The notes below the pieces were generated by a model that was not told the origin of the DNA, did no database searches, and saw only the letters and a program-made list of their open reading frames with translations. From positions 45,715 through 109,714 of the forward strand of contig NZ_FMYQ01000029.1 in NCBI RefSeq assembly GCF_900096975.1: a stretch of 64,000 nucleotides of DNA. The letters run 5' to 3'. Shown here piece after piece: positions 54,250-63,905 of the stretch. Position numbers and translations under genes: made by a program. Source of the stretch: Paraburkholderia lycopersici (GTDB taxonomy: Bacteria; Pseudomonadota; Gammaproteobacteria; Burkholderiales; Burkholderiaceae). Positions within the stretch are counted from its first letter, which is position 1; every line of letters begins with the position of its first letter.

Positions 54250-54912
54250 TCAAAGATAGTAAGCGGTACGCGTCATGACCTTCGATGCTACACGCATCAG
54301 CGAGCGCACCGGCAATGGCAATTCGACTCCGCCGAGATCGGTGGCCGACTTGGCGTGCGAGATCTCGTCGGTACGCATCTGCTCGACGACCGCGCGCGAT
54401 TCGTGATCGGCGGGCGGCAAGCTCTCCAGGTGGCTGTCGAGATGGTGCTCGACCTGGCGCTCCGTTTCGGCCATGAAGCCAAGACTCACCTTGTCGCCCA
54501 GCCGCCCGGCTGCGAAGCCGATGGCGAGCGCCCCCGCATACCACAGCGGATTGAGCAGACTGGGACGCGAGTCGAGCGCCTGCAGACGGCGCGAGGTCCA
54601 CGCAAGGTGATCCTCTTCTTCGCGTGCGGCTTGTTCGAAGGCGGCCTTGAGCGCGGGCGAGCGCGCCGACATTTTCTGGGCCTGATAGAGCGCCTGGGCA
54701 CACACCTCGCCCACGTGGTTGACACGCATGAGGCCGGCGGCATGTGCGCGCTCGGCGGCCGTGAGTTCGCTGCCGGCCGGCACAGCATCGCCCGCGGGCG
54801 TAACTTCCACGGTGACGGGGGACGGCTGCGGCATCGGGCGCGTCATGCGCGACACGCCGGTGATCGAGCGCAGGCCCCGGTCGAATTCGGTAATCAGATC
54901 ATCTAACGTCAT
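54250..54912 (-). CDS. coq7: Demethoxyubiquinone hydroxylase
   Basis: The 220-residue di-iron protein has REEEDHLAW (ExxH) and a second, distant ExxH pair in ERQVEHHLDSHLE and DEISHAKSA, the Coq7 layout. It hydroxylates demethoxyubiquinone in ubiquinone synthesis. The N-terminal 50 residues are a Pro/Val-rich extension. It lies next to the porin. Confidence 0.93.
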   Translation of the reverse strand: MTLDDLITEFDRGLRSITGVSRMTRPMPQPSPVTVEVTPAGDAVPAGSELTAAERAHAAGLMRVNHVGEVCAQALYQAQKMSARSPALKAAFEQAAREEEDHLAWTSRRLQALDSRPSLLNPLWYAGALAIGFAAGRLGDKVSLGFMAETERQVEHHLDSHLESLPPADHESRAVVEQMRTDEISHAKSATDLGGVELPLPVRSLMRVASKVMTRTAYYL

Positions 54913-55091
54913 CCAGCCTCCCTTTCGTTTCGTCGGCGAGCCAGAGAATCGCTCGCCCGGGACCGCCCTTTCTTAAGCACTAACAATCTCATGGAGATCC
55001 GTCAATCCGGGGCAGCGCCGATAGATAGCCGCATATTCTAGACCATGTTGTGTAAACGAAACAGGTACTTAGCGACGCCCTGGCTTTTCCT

Positions 55092-55119
55092 TTGTGACTA
55101 TTAACCCTTTTGTTACATT
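55092..55119 (+). promoter_or_regulatory. Possible porin promoter
   Basis: TTGTGA (55092-55097) and TACATT (55114-55119) are 16 bases apart and form a plausible sigma-70 pair about 100 bases before the porin ATG. The leader has a CTTCTCGCGAAG hairpin (55127-55138). The remaining 54913-55221 shows no gene. Confidence 0.4.
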
Positions 55120-55221
55120 ACGTGCAACTTCTCGCGAAGTTAGAAGGACAGGACCACGCAAGATAAAAAACGGGTCCCGTTAAAAAGACGCAAAAGATTC
55201 GCAAACACTGGAGATCATTCA

Positions 55222-56397
55222 ATGAAGAAGTCGCTTCTCGCGCTCGCTGCGCTGGGCGCGTTCGCGGGCGTTGCTCACGCTCAGAGCAGCGTCACGCTGT
55301 ACGGCATCATCGACGAAGGTTTCAACATCAACACCAATGCGGGCGGCAAGCACCTGTACAACCTGTCGAGCGGCGTTCTGCAAGGCAGCCGCTTCGGTCT
55401 GCGCGGCGCTGAAGACCTCGGCGGCGGCCTGAAGGCAGTCTTCGTGCTCGAAAACGGCTTCGACGTGAATAGCGGCAAGCTCGGTCAGGGCGGCCTGATG
55501 TTCGGCCGTCAGGCTTATGTCGGCCTCTCGAGCGCGCAGTTCGGCACGGTCACGCTGGGTCGCCAGTACGACTCCGTCGTCGACTACGTCGGTCCGCTCG
55601 AAGCAGGCGACCAGTGGGGCGGCTACATTGCGGCTCACCCGCAGGATCTCGACAACTTCAACAACGCCTACCGTACGAACAACACGGTCAAGTTCACGAG
55701 CGCGAACTACGCCGGCCTGACGTTCGGCGGCACGTACAGCTTCGGTGGCCAGGCAGGCAACTTCTCGGCGAACCAGATCTGGTCGCTGGGCGCCGGCTAT
55801 AACAACGGCCCCCTCGCCCTCGGCGTTGGTTACCTGAATGCACGTACGCCGAACGCCACCGGCGGCATCTTCAACAACGGCGGCGCCGCTGCGCCGCTGT
55901 CCGCGACGAGCAACCCGGTGTATGGCGGCTTCGCGTCGGCGAACACCTATCAGGTCATCGGCGCAGGCGGCGCGTACACGTTCGGCGCAGCGACGTTCGG
56001 CGTGACGTACTCGAACGTCAGCTTCCGCAACCTCGGCACGACGGCTACGTCGATCTTCGAGCGCGGCACGAACGCCACGTTCAACAACGTCGAAGCGAAC
56101 TTCAAGTACCAGTTCACGCCGGCCCTGCTGGCAGGCTTCGCGTTCGACTACACGGACGGCAACAACGTCACGCGTGCGAACGGCACGAGCCAGAGCGGCG
56201 CGAAGTACTACCAGTACTCGATCGGCACGGACTACTTCCTGTCGAAGCGCACGGACGTCTACGTGATCGGCGTGTACCAGCACGCTTCGGGCAACGATTC
56301 GACGGGCGGCTCCGCTGTCGCATCGATCAACGCCCTGACCCCGTCGAGCAACGACAACCAGTTCACGGCTCGCGTGGGTATCCGTCACAAGTTCTAA
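55222..56397 (+). CDS. Outer-membrane porin (Burkholderia type)
   Basis: The 391-residue protein has a signal peptide (MKKSLLALAALGAFAGVAHA, cut before QSSVTLYG), alternating amphipathic strands, an extracellular L3-like loop and a C-terminal Phe (VGIRHKF) for the BAM machinery. It belongs to the Gram-negative general porins of Burkholderia and probably passes small hydrophilic solutes. GGAGAT lies 7 bases before the ATG. It is strongly terminated at 56421. Confidence 0.93.
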   Translation: MKKSLLALAALGAFAGVAHAQSSVTLYGIIDEGFNINTNAGGKHLYNLSSGVLQGSRFGLRGAEDLGGGLKAVFVLENGFDVNSGKLGQGGLMFGRQAYVGLSSAQFGTVTLGRQYDSVVDYVGPLEAGDQWGGYIAAHPQDLDNFNNAYRTNNTVKFTSANYAGLTFGGTYSFGGQAGNFSANQIWSLGAGYNNGPLALGVGYLNARTPNATGGIFNNGGAAAPLSATSNPVYGGFASANTYQVIGAGGAYTFGAATFGVTYSNVSFRNLGTTATSIFERGTNATFNNVEANFKYQFTPALLAGFAFDYTDGNNVTRANGTSQSGAKYYQYSIGTDYFLSKRTDVYVIGVYQHASGNDSTGGSAVASINALTPSSNDNQFTARVGIRHKF

Positions 56398-56420
56398 TAA
56401 GAACAGCCGTTGTAATCTCG

Positions 56421-56444
56421 AAGGCGCCTCCGGGCGCCTTTTTT
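56421..56444 (+). terminator. Porin terminator
   Basis: GGCGCC-TCCG-GGCGCC followed by T6 lies 26 bases after the porin stop. Confidence 0.9.
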
Positions 56445-56487
56445 CTTTTGCGAGACGCTTCGCTTCGCGACACACCGCAAGTCGCAA

Positions 56488-56518
56488 AAAAAGCCTGCCC
56501 TCGATGGGCAGGCTTTTT
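56488..56518 (-). terminator. Terminator after the acyl-CoA ligase
   Basis: A perfect 13-bp stem (AAAAAGCCTGCCC and its complement) has a 5-base loop and a T run in both directions. It serves the minus-strand ligase gene and backs up the porin terminator. Confidence 0.9.
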
Positions 56519-56569
56519 CGCCTGCTTTTCGCCTGACTCGCGCCTGCTTCGTGCCTGGCGCGTTCGCGG

Positions 56570-58243
56570 TCAGGCGCGGCCGTCGCGCAGTTCGCGGCGC
56601 AAGATCTTGCCGACGTTGCTCTTGGGCAGATCGTTGCGGAACTCGATGATTTTCGGCCGCTTGTAGCCCGTGAGCTGGGTCTTGCAATACTCGAACACGT
56701 CCTTGTCGGTGAGCGCCGGGTCCTTCTTGACGATATAGAGCTTCACCGCTTCGCCCGAATGCTGGTCCGGCACACCGACCGCCGCCACCTCGAACACGCC
56801 CGGCAGTTTCGCAACGACGTCCTCGACCTCGTTCGGATACACGTTGAAGCCCGAGACCAGGATCATGTCCTTCTTGCGATCGACGAGCTTGATATAGCCG
56901 CGTGCGTTCACGAGGCCGACGTCGCCCGACTTGAAATAGCCATCGGACGTCATGACCTTCGCCGTTTCTTCCGGACGTTGCCAGTAGCCCGCCATCACCT
57001 GCGGACCGCGAATGCAGATCTCACCGGCCTCGCCAATCGGCAGTTCGTTGTCGGCGTCGTCGCGAATCGAGATTTCGGTGGAAGGCAGCGGCAAGCCGAT
57101 CGTCCCGGTGTATTCGGTGGCTGTAACCGGATTGCAGGTCACGCTGGGCGAGGTTTCCGAGAGCCCATAGCCTTCGACGATCGGCGTATGGGTGCGCTCG
57201 TACCAGCGCTTTGCCACGGCTTCCTGCACCGCCATGCCGCCGCCGTTCGCGACCAGCAGATGCGTGAAATCGAGCCTGTCGAATTCCGGATGATTGAGGA
57301 TCGCGTTGTAGAGCGTGTTGACCGCGGGAAACGTGGTGATCGAGTAGCCGTGCAGTTCCTTGATCATCCCGCCGATATCGCGCGGATTCGGAATCAGGAT
57401 CGCGAGGCCGCCGGTGCGGATCGACAGCAGGCCGCAGACCGTGAGCGCAAATACGTGATAAAGCGGGAGCGCCGCGACCGTCACGGCCTGCGTGCCGGAC
57501 GGCAGTTTCGCGAGCGCGGGCTCGGTCCACGCCGCCGACTGCAGCACGTTGGCGACCAGATTGCGATGCAGCAGCGTCGCGCCCTTGGCCACGCCGGTGG
57601 TGCCGCCCGTGTACTGGAGGAAGGCGACGTCGTCGGGCGTCTGCTCGACGCGCTCGAAGCCCGCGCGTGCGCCCTCGGCGAGCGCGTCGCTGAAGCTCAC
57701 GTGCCCCGGCAGGTTCCAGGCCGGCACCATCTTCTTCACGTGCCGCACGACAAAGTCGACGATGAACCCCTTCGCGCCGAGGAGGTCGCCCATCGACGCC
57801 ACCAGCACATGCTTCACGCGCGTATTGGCGATAACGGCGCTCAACGTTCCGGCGAAATTCTCGAGGATGACGATCGCCTCGGCACCGCTGTCCTTCAACT
57901 GATGTTCGAGCTCGCGCGGCGTGTAAAGCGGATTCACGTTCACGACAACATAGCCCGCGCGCAGCACCGCGGCCAGCGCAACCGGATACTGAAGCACATT
58001 GGGCATCATGAGCGCGACGCGCGCGCCGCGCGCAATGCCGCGCGACTGCAACCACGCGGCGAGACGCTGCGAGAGCTGGTCCAGCTCACCGTAAGTGATC
58101 GTCTTGCCCATGCACGCGAAAGCGGGCTTCGCGCGGTATTCGCTGAAGCTCTCCTCGAGCAGCGCTGTGATGGACACGTAACGGCTCGCGTCGATTTCCG
58201 CAGGAACGCCGGGCGGGTACGATTTCAGCCAGACTTTTTCCAT
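56570..58243 (-). CDS. fadD: Long-chain fatty-acid--CoA ligase
   Basis: The 557-residue AMP-forming ligase has YTGGTTGVAKGATLLHRN (P-loop-like motif), VEGYGLSETSP and YFKSGDVGLVN, and ends with KSNVGKILRREL, where the conserved Lys acts in adenylation. It activates fatty acids for beta-oxidation. The gene begins MEKVWLKSYPPGVPAEID, a common FadD start. It is a single gene between two terminators. Confidence 0.9.
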   Translation of the reverse strand: MEKVWLKSYPPGVPAEIDASRYVSITALLEESFSEYRAKPAFACMGKTITYGELDQLSQRLAAWLQSRGIARGARVALMMPNVLQYPVALAAVLRAGYVVVNVNPLYTPRELEHQLKDSGAEAIVILENFAGTLSAVIANTRVKHVLVASMGDLLGAKGFIVDFVVRHVKKMVPAWNLPGHVSFSDALAEGARAGFERVEQTPDDVAFLQYTGGTTGVAKGATLLHRNLVANVLQSAAWTEPALAKLPSGTQAVTVAALPLYHVFALTVCGLLSIRTGGLAILIPNPRDIGGMIKELHGYSITTFPAVNTLYNAILNHPEFDRLDFTHLLVANGGGMAVQEAVAKRWYERTHTPIVEGYGLSETSPSVTCNPVTATEYTGTIGLPLPSTEISIRDDADNELPIGEAGEICIRGPQVMAGYWQRPEETAKVMTSDGYFKSGDVGLVNARGYIKLVDRKKDMILVSGFNVYPNEVEDVVAKLPGVFEVAAVGVPDQHSGEAVKLYIVKKDPALTDKDVFEYCKTQLTGYKRPKIIEFRNDLPKSNVGKILRRELRDGRA

Positions 58244-58342
58244 GTGGCGTCTCCTCCCTGATTTTTCGAATGGTCGTGCTAAAAAGCGGATCGTAGCATG
58301 CCGATCTCGCTTTTATGCCAGCAAATCAGCGTGTTAGAAAGG

Positions 58343-58366
58343 CCCCTCGAACACGTGCTCGAGGGG
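58343..58366 (-). terminator. Terminator-like hairpin
   Basis: An 8-bp stem CCCCTCGA/TCGAGGGG lies 20 bases after the molybdoenzyme stop, with CCTTTCT following on the minus strand. Confidence 0.6.
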
Positions 58367-58386
58367 GCAGGCGGCATGAAACAGAT

Positions 58387-60465
58387 TCAGGCGCGTTCGA
58401 CTTCGACCAGGCAATCGTAGAAAGTCGCCGAGCCGCCAAGGTCGGTGAGCGCCTGGCTCGTCACCTCGTTGGCGTTGCGGCCGTCCGGCGCGAGCTTCTT
58501 CCACCAGATCGAGAGACCGACAACGAGACCGCTGCGAGCCCGGTCGGTCACGCGCGCCCGTGCGCGCATCGAGCCGCGGTCGTTGAACACGCGGACCTCG
58601 TCGCCATCGGCGATCTCGCGGTGCGCGGCGTCGTCCGGATGGAGGTCGACGTGCGGCTCGCCTTCGGTTGCGCGCAGGCTCTCCACGTTCACGAAGGTGC
58701 TGTTCAGAAAGTTGCGCGCCGGCGGCGAGATCATCGCGAGCGGATAACGCGCCGCGAGCTCGGGCGCACCGTCCGCCGATTCGTGCGGCGGCAGGTAGTC
58801 CGGCAGCGGATCGAGCCCGGCCTTCGCGAGCGCCTCGCTACGGAACTCGCATTTGCCCGTGGGTGTGCGAAAGCCGCCGTTTGCGAACGGTGCTTCGGGG
58901 ATGTCCAGCTTCAGCCAGCCTTCGCGCTTGAGCACGGTCCAGTCGGCGCCGCCAAACACGGGATCGCTCCAGTCGAATGCGTGCGCCGCCACGTCTTCGT
59001 CGCTTTCGAACAGCGCCGGCTCGGTCAAACCCATCGCGCGCGCAATCGAACGGAAGATTCCGGTGTTCGGACGCGCCTCGCCGACGGGAGCGATCGCGGG
59101 AAGGTTCGCCATCACGTGGGTGTGGCCGTAGGACTTGTGGACGTCGAGATGCTCGAGCTGGGTCGTGGCGGGCAGCAGCAGGTCGGCGTAATCGGCCGTG
59201 TCGGTCTGGAACTGCTCGAGCACGATCGTAAAGAGATCTTCCCGCGCGAAGCCGGCCGCGACCTTCGCCGATTCCGGCGCGACGGCGACCGGATTCGAGT
59301 TATAGACGACGATCGCTTCGATCTTCGGACCGAATGCGGCGTCGCCCGGGTGCGTGAGCGCGTCGCCGATCTGGTTCATGTTGATGATGCGCGGCTGATG
59401 CTGCGGCCAGCCCGGGATCAGGTCGGGACGTTGCAGCGCGTGCACATCGACCGGTGCCCAGCCCGACGACGAAAGCAGCACGCCGCCCGCACGCTCGCGC
59501 CAGGCACCCGTCAACGCGGGCAGGCAGGCGATTGCGCGCACGGCATTGCCGCCGCCGCGCACGCGCTGCAGACCGTAGTTCATGCGAATTGCCGCCTTGC
59601 GCGTCGACGCATAAAGACGCGCGAGATCGACGACCACCTGCTCTTCGATACCGCAAATTTCGGCGACGCGCGCAGGCGTATAGGTCAGGGCGCGCGCTTT
59701 CAGGGCGTCGAAGCCGTGCGTGTGCGCGGCAATGTATTCGTGATCGAGCCGGTCCTCGCTAATCAGCACGCGCATCATGCCGAGCGCGAGCGCGCCGTCG
59801 GTACCGGGCTTGAGCGCGACATGCTGATGGCACTTCTCGGCGGTGAGTGAGCGATAGGGGTCGATCGCGATCAGCTTCGCGCCGTTGCGTTTTGCTTCCT
59901 GCGCGCGCGTCCAGAAATGCAGGTTCGAGGCGATGGGATTCGCGCCCCAGATCAGGATCACTTCGCTTTCTGCGAAATATTCCGTGAGCATGCCGAGGCT
60001 CGAACCGAACGTATAACGCAGGCCGGCGGCGCCCGCCGCCGCACAAATCGCGCGATCGAGACGGGAGGCACCCAGCTTGTGAAAGAAACGCTGGGCGATG
60101 CTATCGCCCTGGACTAGCCCCATCGTGCCGGCATAGCTGTACGGCAGGATCGCTTCAGGCGCACGCTGTGCGATTTCACCGAGGCGCGCAGCCGCGATGC
60201 GGCAGGCCTCTTCCCAGCCGATCGGCTCGAAACGCCCTGCCCCCTTGGGGCCGACGCGCTTCATTGGCTGAGTCAGACGCTTCGGATGATGGACTCGCTC
60301 GGCGTAGCGCGTCACCTTCGTGCATAGCACGCCCTGCGTAGGCGGATGGTCGGGATCGCCACTTACCTTGATCGCCCGACCGTTTTCGACGGTCACGCGC
60401 ATCGCGCAAGTATCGGGACAGTCGTGCGGGCAAACCGCGCGGGCAAATTCGGCTGGGGCGCTCAT
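58387..60465 (-). CDS. Molybdopterin oxidoreductase with N-terminal 4Fe-4S site
   Basis: The 692-residue protein starts with the cluster site CPHDCPDTC, a 27-residue spacing to a fourth Cys in GVLCTK, then the MPT-binding regions (ILIWGANPIASN; YNSNPVAVAPES) and a C-terminal dinucleotide-binding domain. It belongs to the DMSO-reductase superfamily, like formate-dehydrogenase-type proteins; the substrate is unknown. The ATG at 60465 (MSAPAEF) was chosen over a longer frame that lacks family similarity. No twin-arginine signal is seen, so it is probably cytoplasmic. Confidence 0.85.
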   Translation of the reverse strand: MSAPAEFARAVCPHDCPDTCAMRVTVENGRAIKVSGDPDHPPTQGVLCTKVTRYAERVHHPKRLTQPMKRVGPKGAGRFEPIGWEEACRIAAARLGEIAQRAPEAILPYSYAGTMGLVQGDSIAQRFFHKLGASRLDRAICAAAGAAGLRYTFGSSLGMLTEYFAESEVILIWGANPIASNLHFWTRAQEAKRNGAKLIAIDPYRSLTAEKCHQHVALKPGTDGALALGMMRVLISEDRLDHEYIAAHTHGFDALKARALTYTPARVAEICGIEEQVVVDLARLYASTRKAAIRMNYGLQRVRGGGNAVRAIACLPALTGAWRERAGGVLLSSSGWAPVDVHALQRPDLIPGWPQHQPRIINMNQIGDALTHPGDAAFGPKIEAIVVYNSNPVAVAPESAKVAAGFAREDLFTIVLEQFQTDTADYADLLLPATTQLEHLDVHKSYGHTHVMANLPAIAPVGEARPNTGIFRSIARAMGLTEPALFESDEDVAAHAFDWSDPVFGGADWTVLKREGWLKLDIPEAPFANGGFRTPTGKCEFRSEALAKAGLDPLPDYLPPHESADGAPELAARYPLAMISPPARNFLNSTFVNVESLRATEGEPHVDLHPDDAAHREIADGDEVRVFNDRGSMRARARVTDRARSGLVVGLSIWWKKLAPDGRNANEVTSQALTDLGGSATFYDCLVEVERA

Positions 60466-60644
60466 CGGGAATCCGTGGGTAAGGCGTTCTGTCGTAAGGG
60501 GGATTTTATTATGCCCACGGCGAGCGTCTCGCATGCACCGTGGGGGTTGGCGCGAAAAAAAAGGTTCGGCGTAGAATGGTTTGTCTAGACTCGGCCTTTT
60601 GGGGAGACAAGGGCCGGGCGCCCACTTTTCGAGCACCGTCCGCC

Positions 60645-61838
60645 ATGAAACTGATTCCCGAAATCCAGGCCGCCCAAGGCGAAATTCAGGGCCTCCGACG
60701 AACGATCCACGCGCACCCCGAACTGCGCTACGAAGAAACCCAAACCTCCGACCTCGTTGCATCGAAGCTCGCCGAATGGGGCATCGAAGTGCATCGCGGC
60801 ATGGGCAGAACCGGTGTAGTCGGCGTGCTCAAGCGCGGCAACGGCAACCGTACGATCGGTTTGCGCGCCGATATGGACGCCTTGCCGATCGAGGAACTCA
60901 ATACCTTCGATCATCGCTCGCGCAACGAAGGCAAGATGCATGCGTGCGGGCACGACGGCCATACGGCGATGCTGCTCGGCGCGGCGCAATACCTCGCGCG
61001 GCACGGGCAGTTCGACGGCACGATCGTCTTCATTTTCCAGCCTGCCGAAGAAGGCGGCGCCGGCGCAAAGGCGATGATCGAAGATGGCCTCTTCAAGCAA
61101 TTTCCCGTCGATGCGGTATTCGGCATTCACAACTGGCCCGGCATGCCGGCTGGCCACTTCGGCGTGACCGAAGGGCCGATCATGGCTTCGAGCAACGAAT
61201 TTCGCATTGAAATCAGGGGCGTGGGCTCACATGCCGCATTGCCGCACAACGGTCGGGATCCGGTCTTCACGGCAGTCCAGATCGCGAACGGGTTGCAGAG
61301 CATCATCACGCGCAACAAGAAACCGCTCGATACGGCCGTGCTGTCTATCACCCAGATTCATGCCGGCGATGCGGTCAACGTGGTGCCGAACACGGCGTGG
61401 ATCGCGGGCACGGTGCGTACGTTCACAACGGAGACGCTAGACCTGATCGAATCGCGGCTGCGCAAGATCGCCGGGAGTACGGCCGAAGCCTACGAGTGCT
61501 CGGTCGACATCACCTTCTACCGCAACTATCCGCCGACTGTGAATAGCGGTGCGGAAACAAAGTTCGCTGTCGAGGTCATGCGTGATGTGGTCGGCACCGA
61601 CCACGTGGATGCAAACGTAGAGCCGACCATGGGCGCCGAAGACTTCTCTTTCATGCTGCTCGAAAAGCCAGGCTGCTACGCGTTTCTCGGCAACGGCGAA
61701 GGGGGGCATCGAGAAGCGGGACATGGCACCGGCCCTTGCATGCTGCACAACGCGAGCTACGATTTCAACGACCAACTGCTGCCCGTGGGGTCGTCGTACT
61801 GGGTGCATCTGGCGACGAGATTCCTGGCTCAGGCGTGA
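60645..61838 (+). CDS. M20-family amidohydrolase (HipO/hippurate-hydrolase type)
   Basis: The 397-residue protein has the M20 metal sites ACGHDGHTAM and QPAEEGGAGAKAM, and MGAEDFSFM near the end. Such enzymes cleave N-acyl amino acids or related amides. It lies directly before the insertion element. The ATG at 60645 was chosen because the longer frame adds a low-complexity tail. Confidence 0.88.
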   Translation: MKLIPEIQAAQGEIQGLRRTIHAHPELRYEETQTSDLVASKLAEWGIEVHRGMGRTGVVGVLKRGNGNRTIGLRADMDALPIEELNTFDHRSRNEGKMHACGHDGHTAMLLGAAQYLARHGQFDGTIVFIFQPAEEGGAGAKAMIEDGLFKQFPVDAVFGIHNWPGMPAGHFGVTEGPIMASSNEFRIEIRGVGSHAALPHNGRDPVFTAVQIANGLQSIITRNKKPLDTAVLSITQIHAGDAVNVVPNTAWIAGTVRTFTTETLDLIESRLRKIAGSTAEAYECSVDITFYRNYPPTVNSGAETKFAVEVMRDVVGTDHVDANVEPTMGAEDFSFMLLEKPGCYAFLGNGEGGHREAGHGTGPCMLHNASYDFNDQLLPVGSSYWVHLATRFLAQA

Positions 61839-61916
61839 TTTCGGGCTGTTAACGCAAAAAGCGTAAGCGGCTCGCGGCGGCCGTCGTAGACGGCTTCAGG
61901 GATCGGAATCAAAGTG

Positions 61917-62342
61917 ATGTCCATCATTTTCGAAGTGATGGACACCACTTTGTCAGAGCCAACACAGAGGCCCGGCAGCCGTAAAGGTCGCCCGAACCAT
62001 AATCCCGAATTCCGACGTCGCTTGGCGAAGGCAGCTTGCGAACCAGGGGTGTCAATCGCCCGGTTGGCCCGTGAGAACGGCTTGAACGCGAACCTCGTGT
62101 TCGCGTGGCGGCGCCGGTATCTGGCGGAACAGCAAGCCGAGCCGGTGCAACTCGTTCCGGTGGCGATCGTGAACGAGGCGTCATCGGTCGATGAACCTCC
62201 GGCGCCGCCAGAGCCAGAGATCGTGCGGCCGGCTGTGCCTGCTGGTTCAATCGAGGTTCGGATCGGCCGGGCAGTGGTTAAGGTCGACGGTATTGTCGAC
62301 GCTGAGATGCTTCGAACGGTTTTGGAGAGCCTGCGCTCGTGA
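61917..62342 (+). CDS. tnpA: IS66 accessory protein TnpA
   Basis: The 141-residue product (a GTG one codon upstream is an alternative start) has a Cys-free HTH: RKGRPNHNPEFRRRLAKAA and VSIARLARENGLNANLVFAW, and ends in helices. This is the OrfA of IS66-type elements. Its TGA overlaps the GTG of tnpB. Confidence 0.85.
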   Translation: MSIIFEVMDTTLSEPTQRPGSRKGRPNHNPEFRRRLAKAACEPGVSIARLARENGLNANLVFAWRRRYLAEQQAEPVQLVPVAIVNEASSVDEPPAPPEPEIVRPAVPAGSIEVRIGRAVVKVDGIVDAEMLRTVLESLRS

Positions 62343-62683
62343 TTTCTCTGCCAACAGGTACGCGTATCTGGCTTGTCGCGGGCATCACGGATATGCGCTG
62401 CGGCTTCCAGGGCTTGGCTGCCAAGGTGCAAACAGCGCTTGAGGAGAACCCGCTGGGCGGTAACGTCTTCATCTTCCGCGGGCGCCGCGGCGATCTCGTG
62501 AAGGTGCTTTGGGCTACTGAGGACGGGCTCTGGCTTCTCGCGAAACGGTTGGAGCGAGGGCGTTTCGTCTGGCCGCAGGCCGATGGCGGCAAGGTCTTCC
62601 TGACCTCCGCCCAACTGTCGATGTTGCTTGAGGGTATCGACTGGCGGCAACCACGCCGCACCGCTGCACTGTCGATGTTGTAA
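62339..62683 (+). CDS. tnpB: IS66 accessory protein TnpB
   Basis: The 114-residue protein begins MISLPTGTRIWLVAGITDMR and contains FIFRGRRGDLVKVLW, the conserved core of IS66 OrfB. It starts with GTG overlapping tnpA by 4 bases and is complete. Confidence 0.9.
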   Translation: MISLPTGTRIWLVAGITDMRCGFQGLAAKVQTALEENPLGGNVFIFRGRRGDLVKVLWATEDGLWLLAKRLERGRFVWPQADGGKVFLTSAQLSMLLEGIDWRQPRRTAALSML

Positions 62684-62713
62684 ACGGCGAGGAAGGCTCG
62701 TAAACTGCGCTTC

Positions 62714-63905
62714 ATGTCGAACGGCGCCGATCTCCTTGAGGATGTTCACGCGCTGCAGGCCTTGGTGCTTGCGCAACGCGCGTCGCTTGCCGAACAAAGT
62801 GGCGAGATCGAACGGCTCGTGCGGGACATGGCCGAACGGGAACTCGAGATCGAGCGGCTGAAGGCGCAGATCGACAAGCTCAAACGGATGCACTTCGGTC
62901 GCAAGTCCGAGCAGCTTGACCGGCAGATCGACCGGCTTTAGACCGAGCTCGAAGATCTGGCTGCCGGTCGCGGCGTTGCCGATATGCGCCGAGCCCGCGC
63001 GTCGACCGCGAGCATGTCTGGCGTCAACGCGTCGCCGCAGGAGGCCCTGCCGCCCCATCTGCCGCGCGAAGAGCATGCGTTCGAACTCGATCCGGGCTGC
63101 CCACTGTGCGGAAACGTGATGTAGCTGATCGGCGAAGACACATCCGGGCAGCTCGCTCGTGTCTCGGCCGCCTTCAAGGTGATCCGCACGATCCGGCGCA
63201 AGGGCGTCTGCACCTGCTGCAAGCACTTCTCGCAGCCGCCGATGCCCGGTCTGCCGATTGAACGCAGCATTGCCCACCCGAGCCTGTTGGCTGACATCCT
63301 CGTCTCGAAGTATGCGGACCACGCCCCGTTGTACCGTCAGTCGGAGATTGCCGCACGCGACGGCGTCGCGCTCGACCGCGCCAGCATGGGGCGCTGGGTT
63401 GGTCAATGCGAGGAGCTGTGCCGCCCGCTGACCGAGGCACTGCGCCGCTACACGATGGCCGGCAAGAAGCTGCATGCGGATGACACACCGATCCCCGTGC
63501 TCGCGCCGGGCAACAAGAAGACCAGGACCGGTCGCCTGTGGGTCTACGTGCGCGACGACCGCCGCTCTGGTTCGAACGAACCGGCCGCAGTATGGTTCGA
63601 CTACTCGTCTGACCGCAAAGGCATCCATCCCCAGACCCGTCTCGCCGGATTCGAGGGCATCCTGCAAGCAGATGGCTACGATGGCGTCAACGAGTTGTAC
63701 GCGAGCGGCAGAGTTCGTCAGGCGGCTTGCTGGGACCATGCGAGGAGACGGTACTACGAAGTTCATGCGAGCACGCCAACCGACGACACGCAGGAACTGC
63801 TCGACATGCTCGGCGAGCTCTACAGCATCGAGGCGAATATCCGCGGCAAACCAGCCACCGAACGGCTGCGAGTGCGGCAAGAGAAGAGCAAGCCACTGCT
63901 CATCG
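62714..63905 (+). pseudogene. tnpC: IS66 transposase TnpC, broken by two amber stops and truncated
   Basis: One reading frame runs from MSNGADLLEDVHALQALV at 62714 and is interrupted by TAG at 62939-62941 (after DRQIDRL) and TAG at 63122-63124 (after CGNVM). Downstream it continues with CTCC, LPIERSIAHPSLLADILVSK, ADDTPIPVLAPG and YVRDDR. The N-terminal coiled coil, the zinc-finger cysteines and the first half of the DDE domain are recognisable, but the frame stops near KPLL where the sequence changes. It cannot make a whole transposase. Confidence 0.85.
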
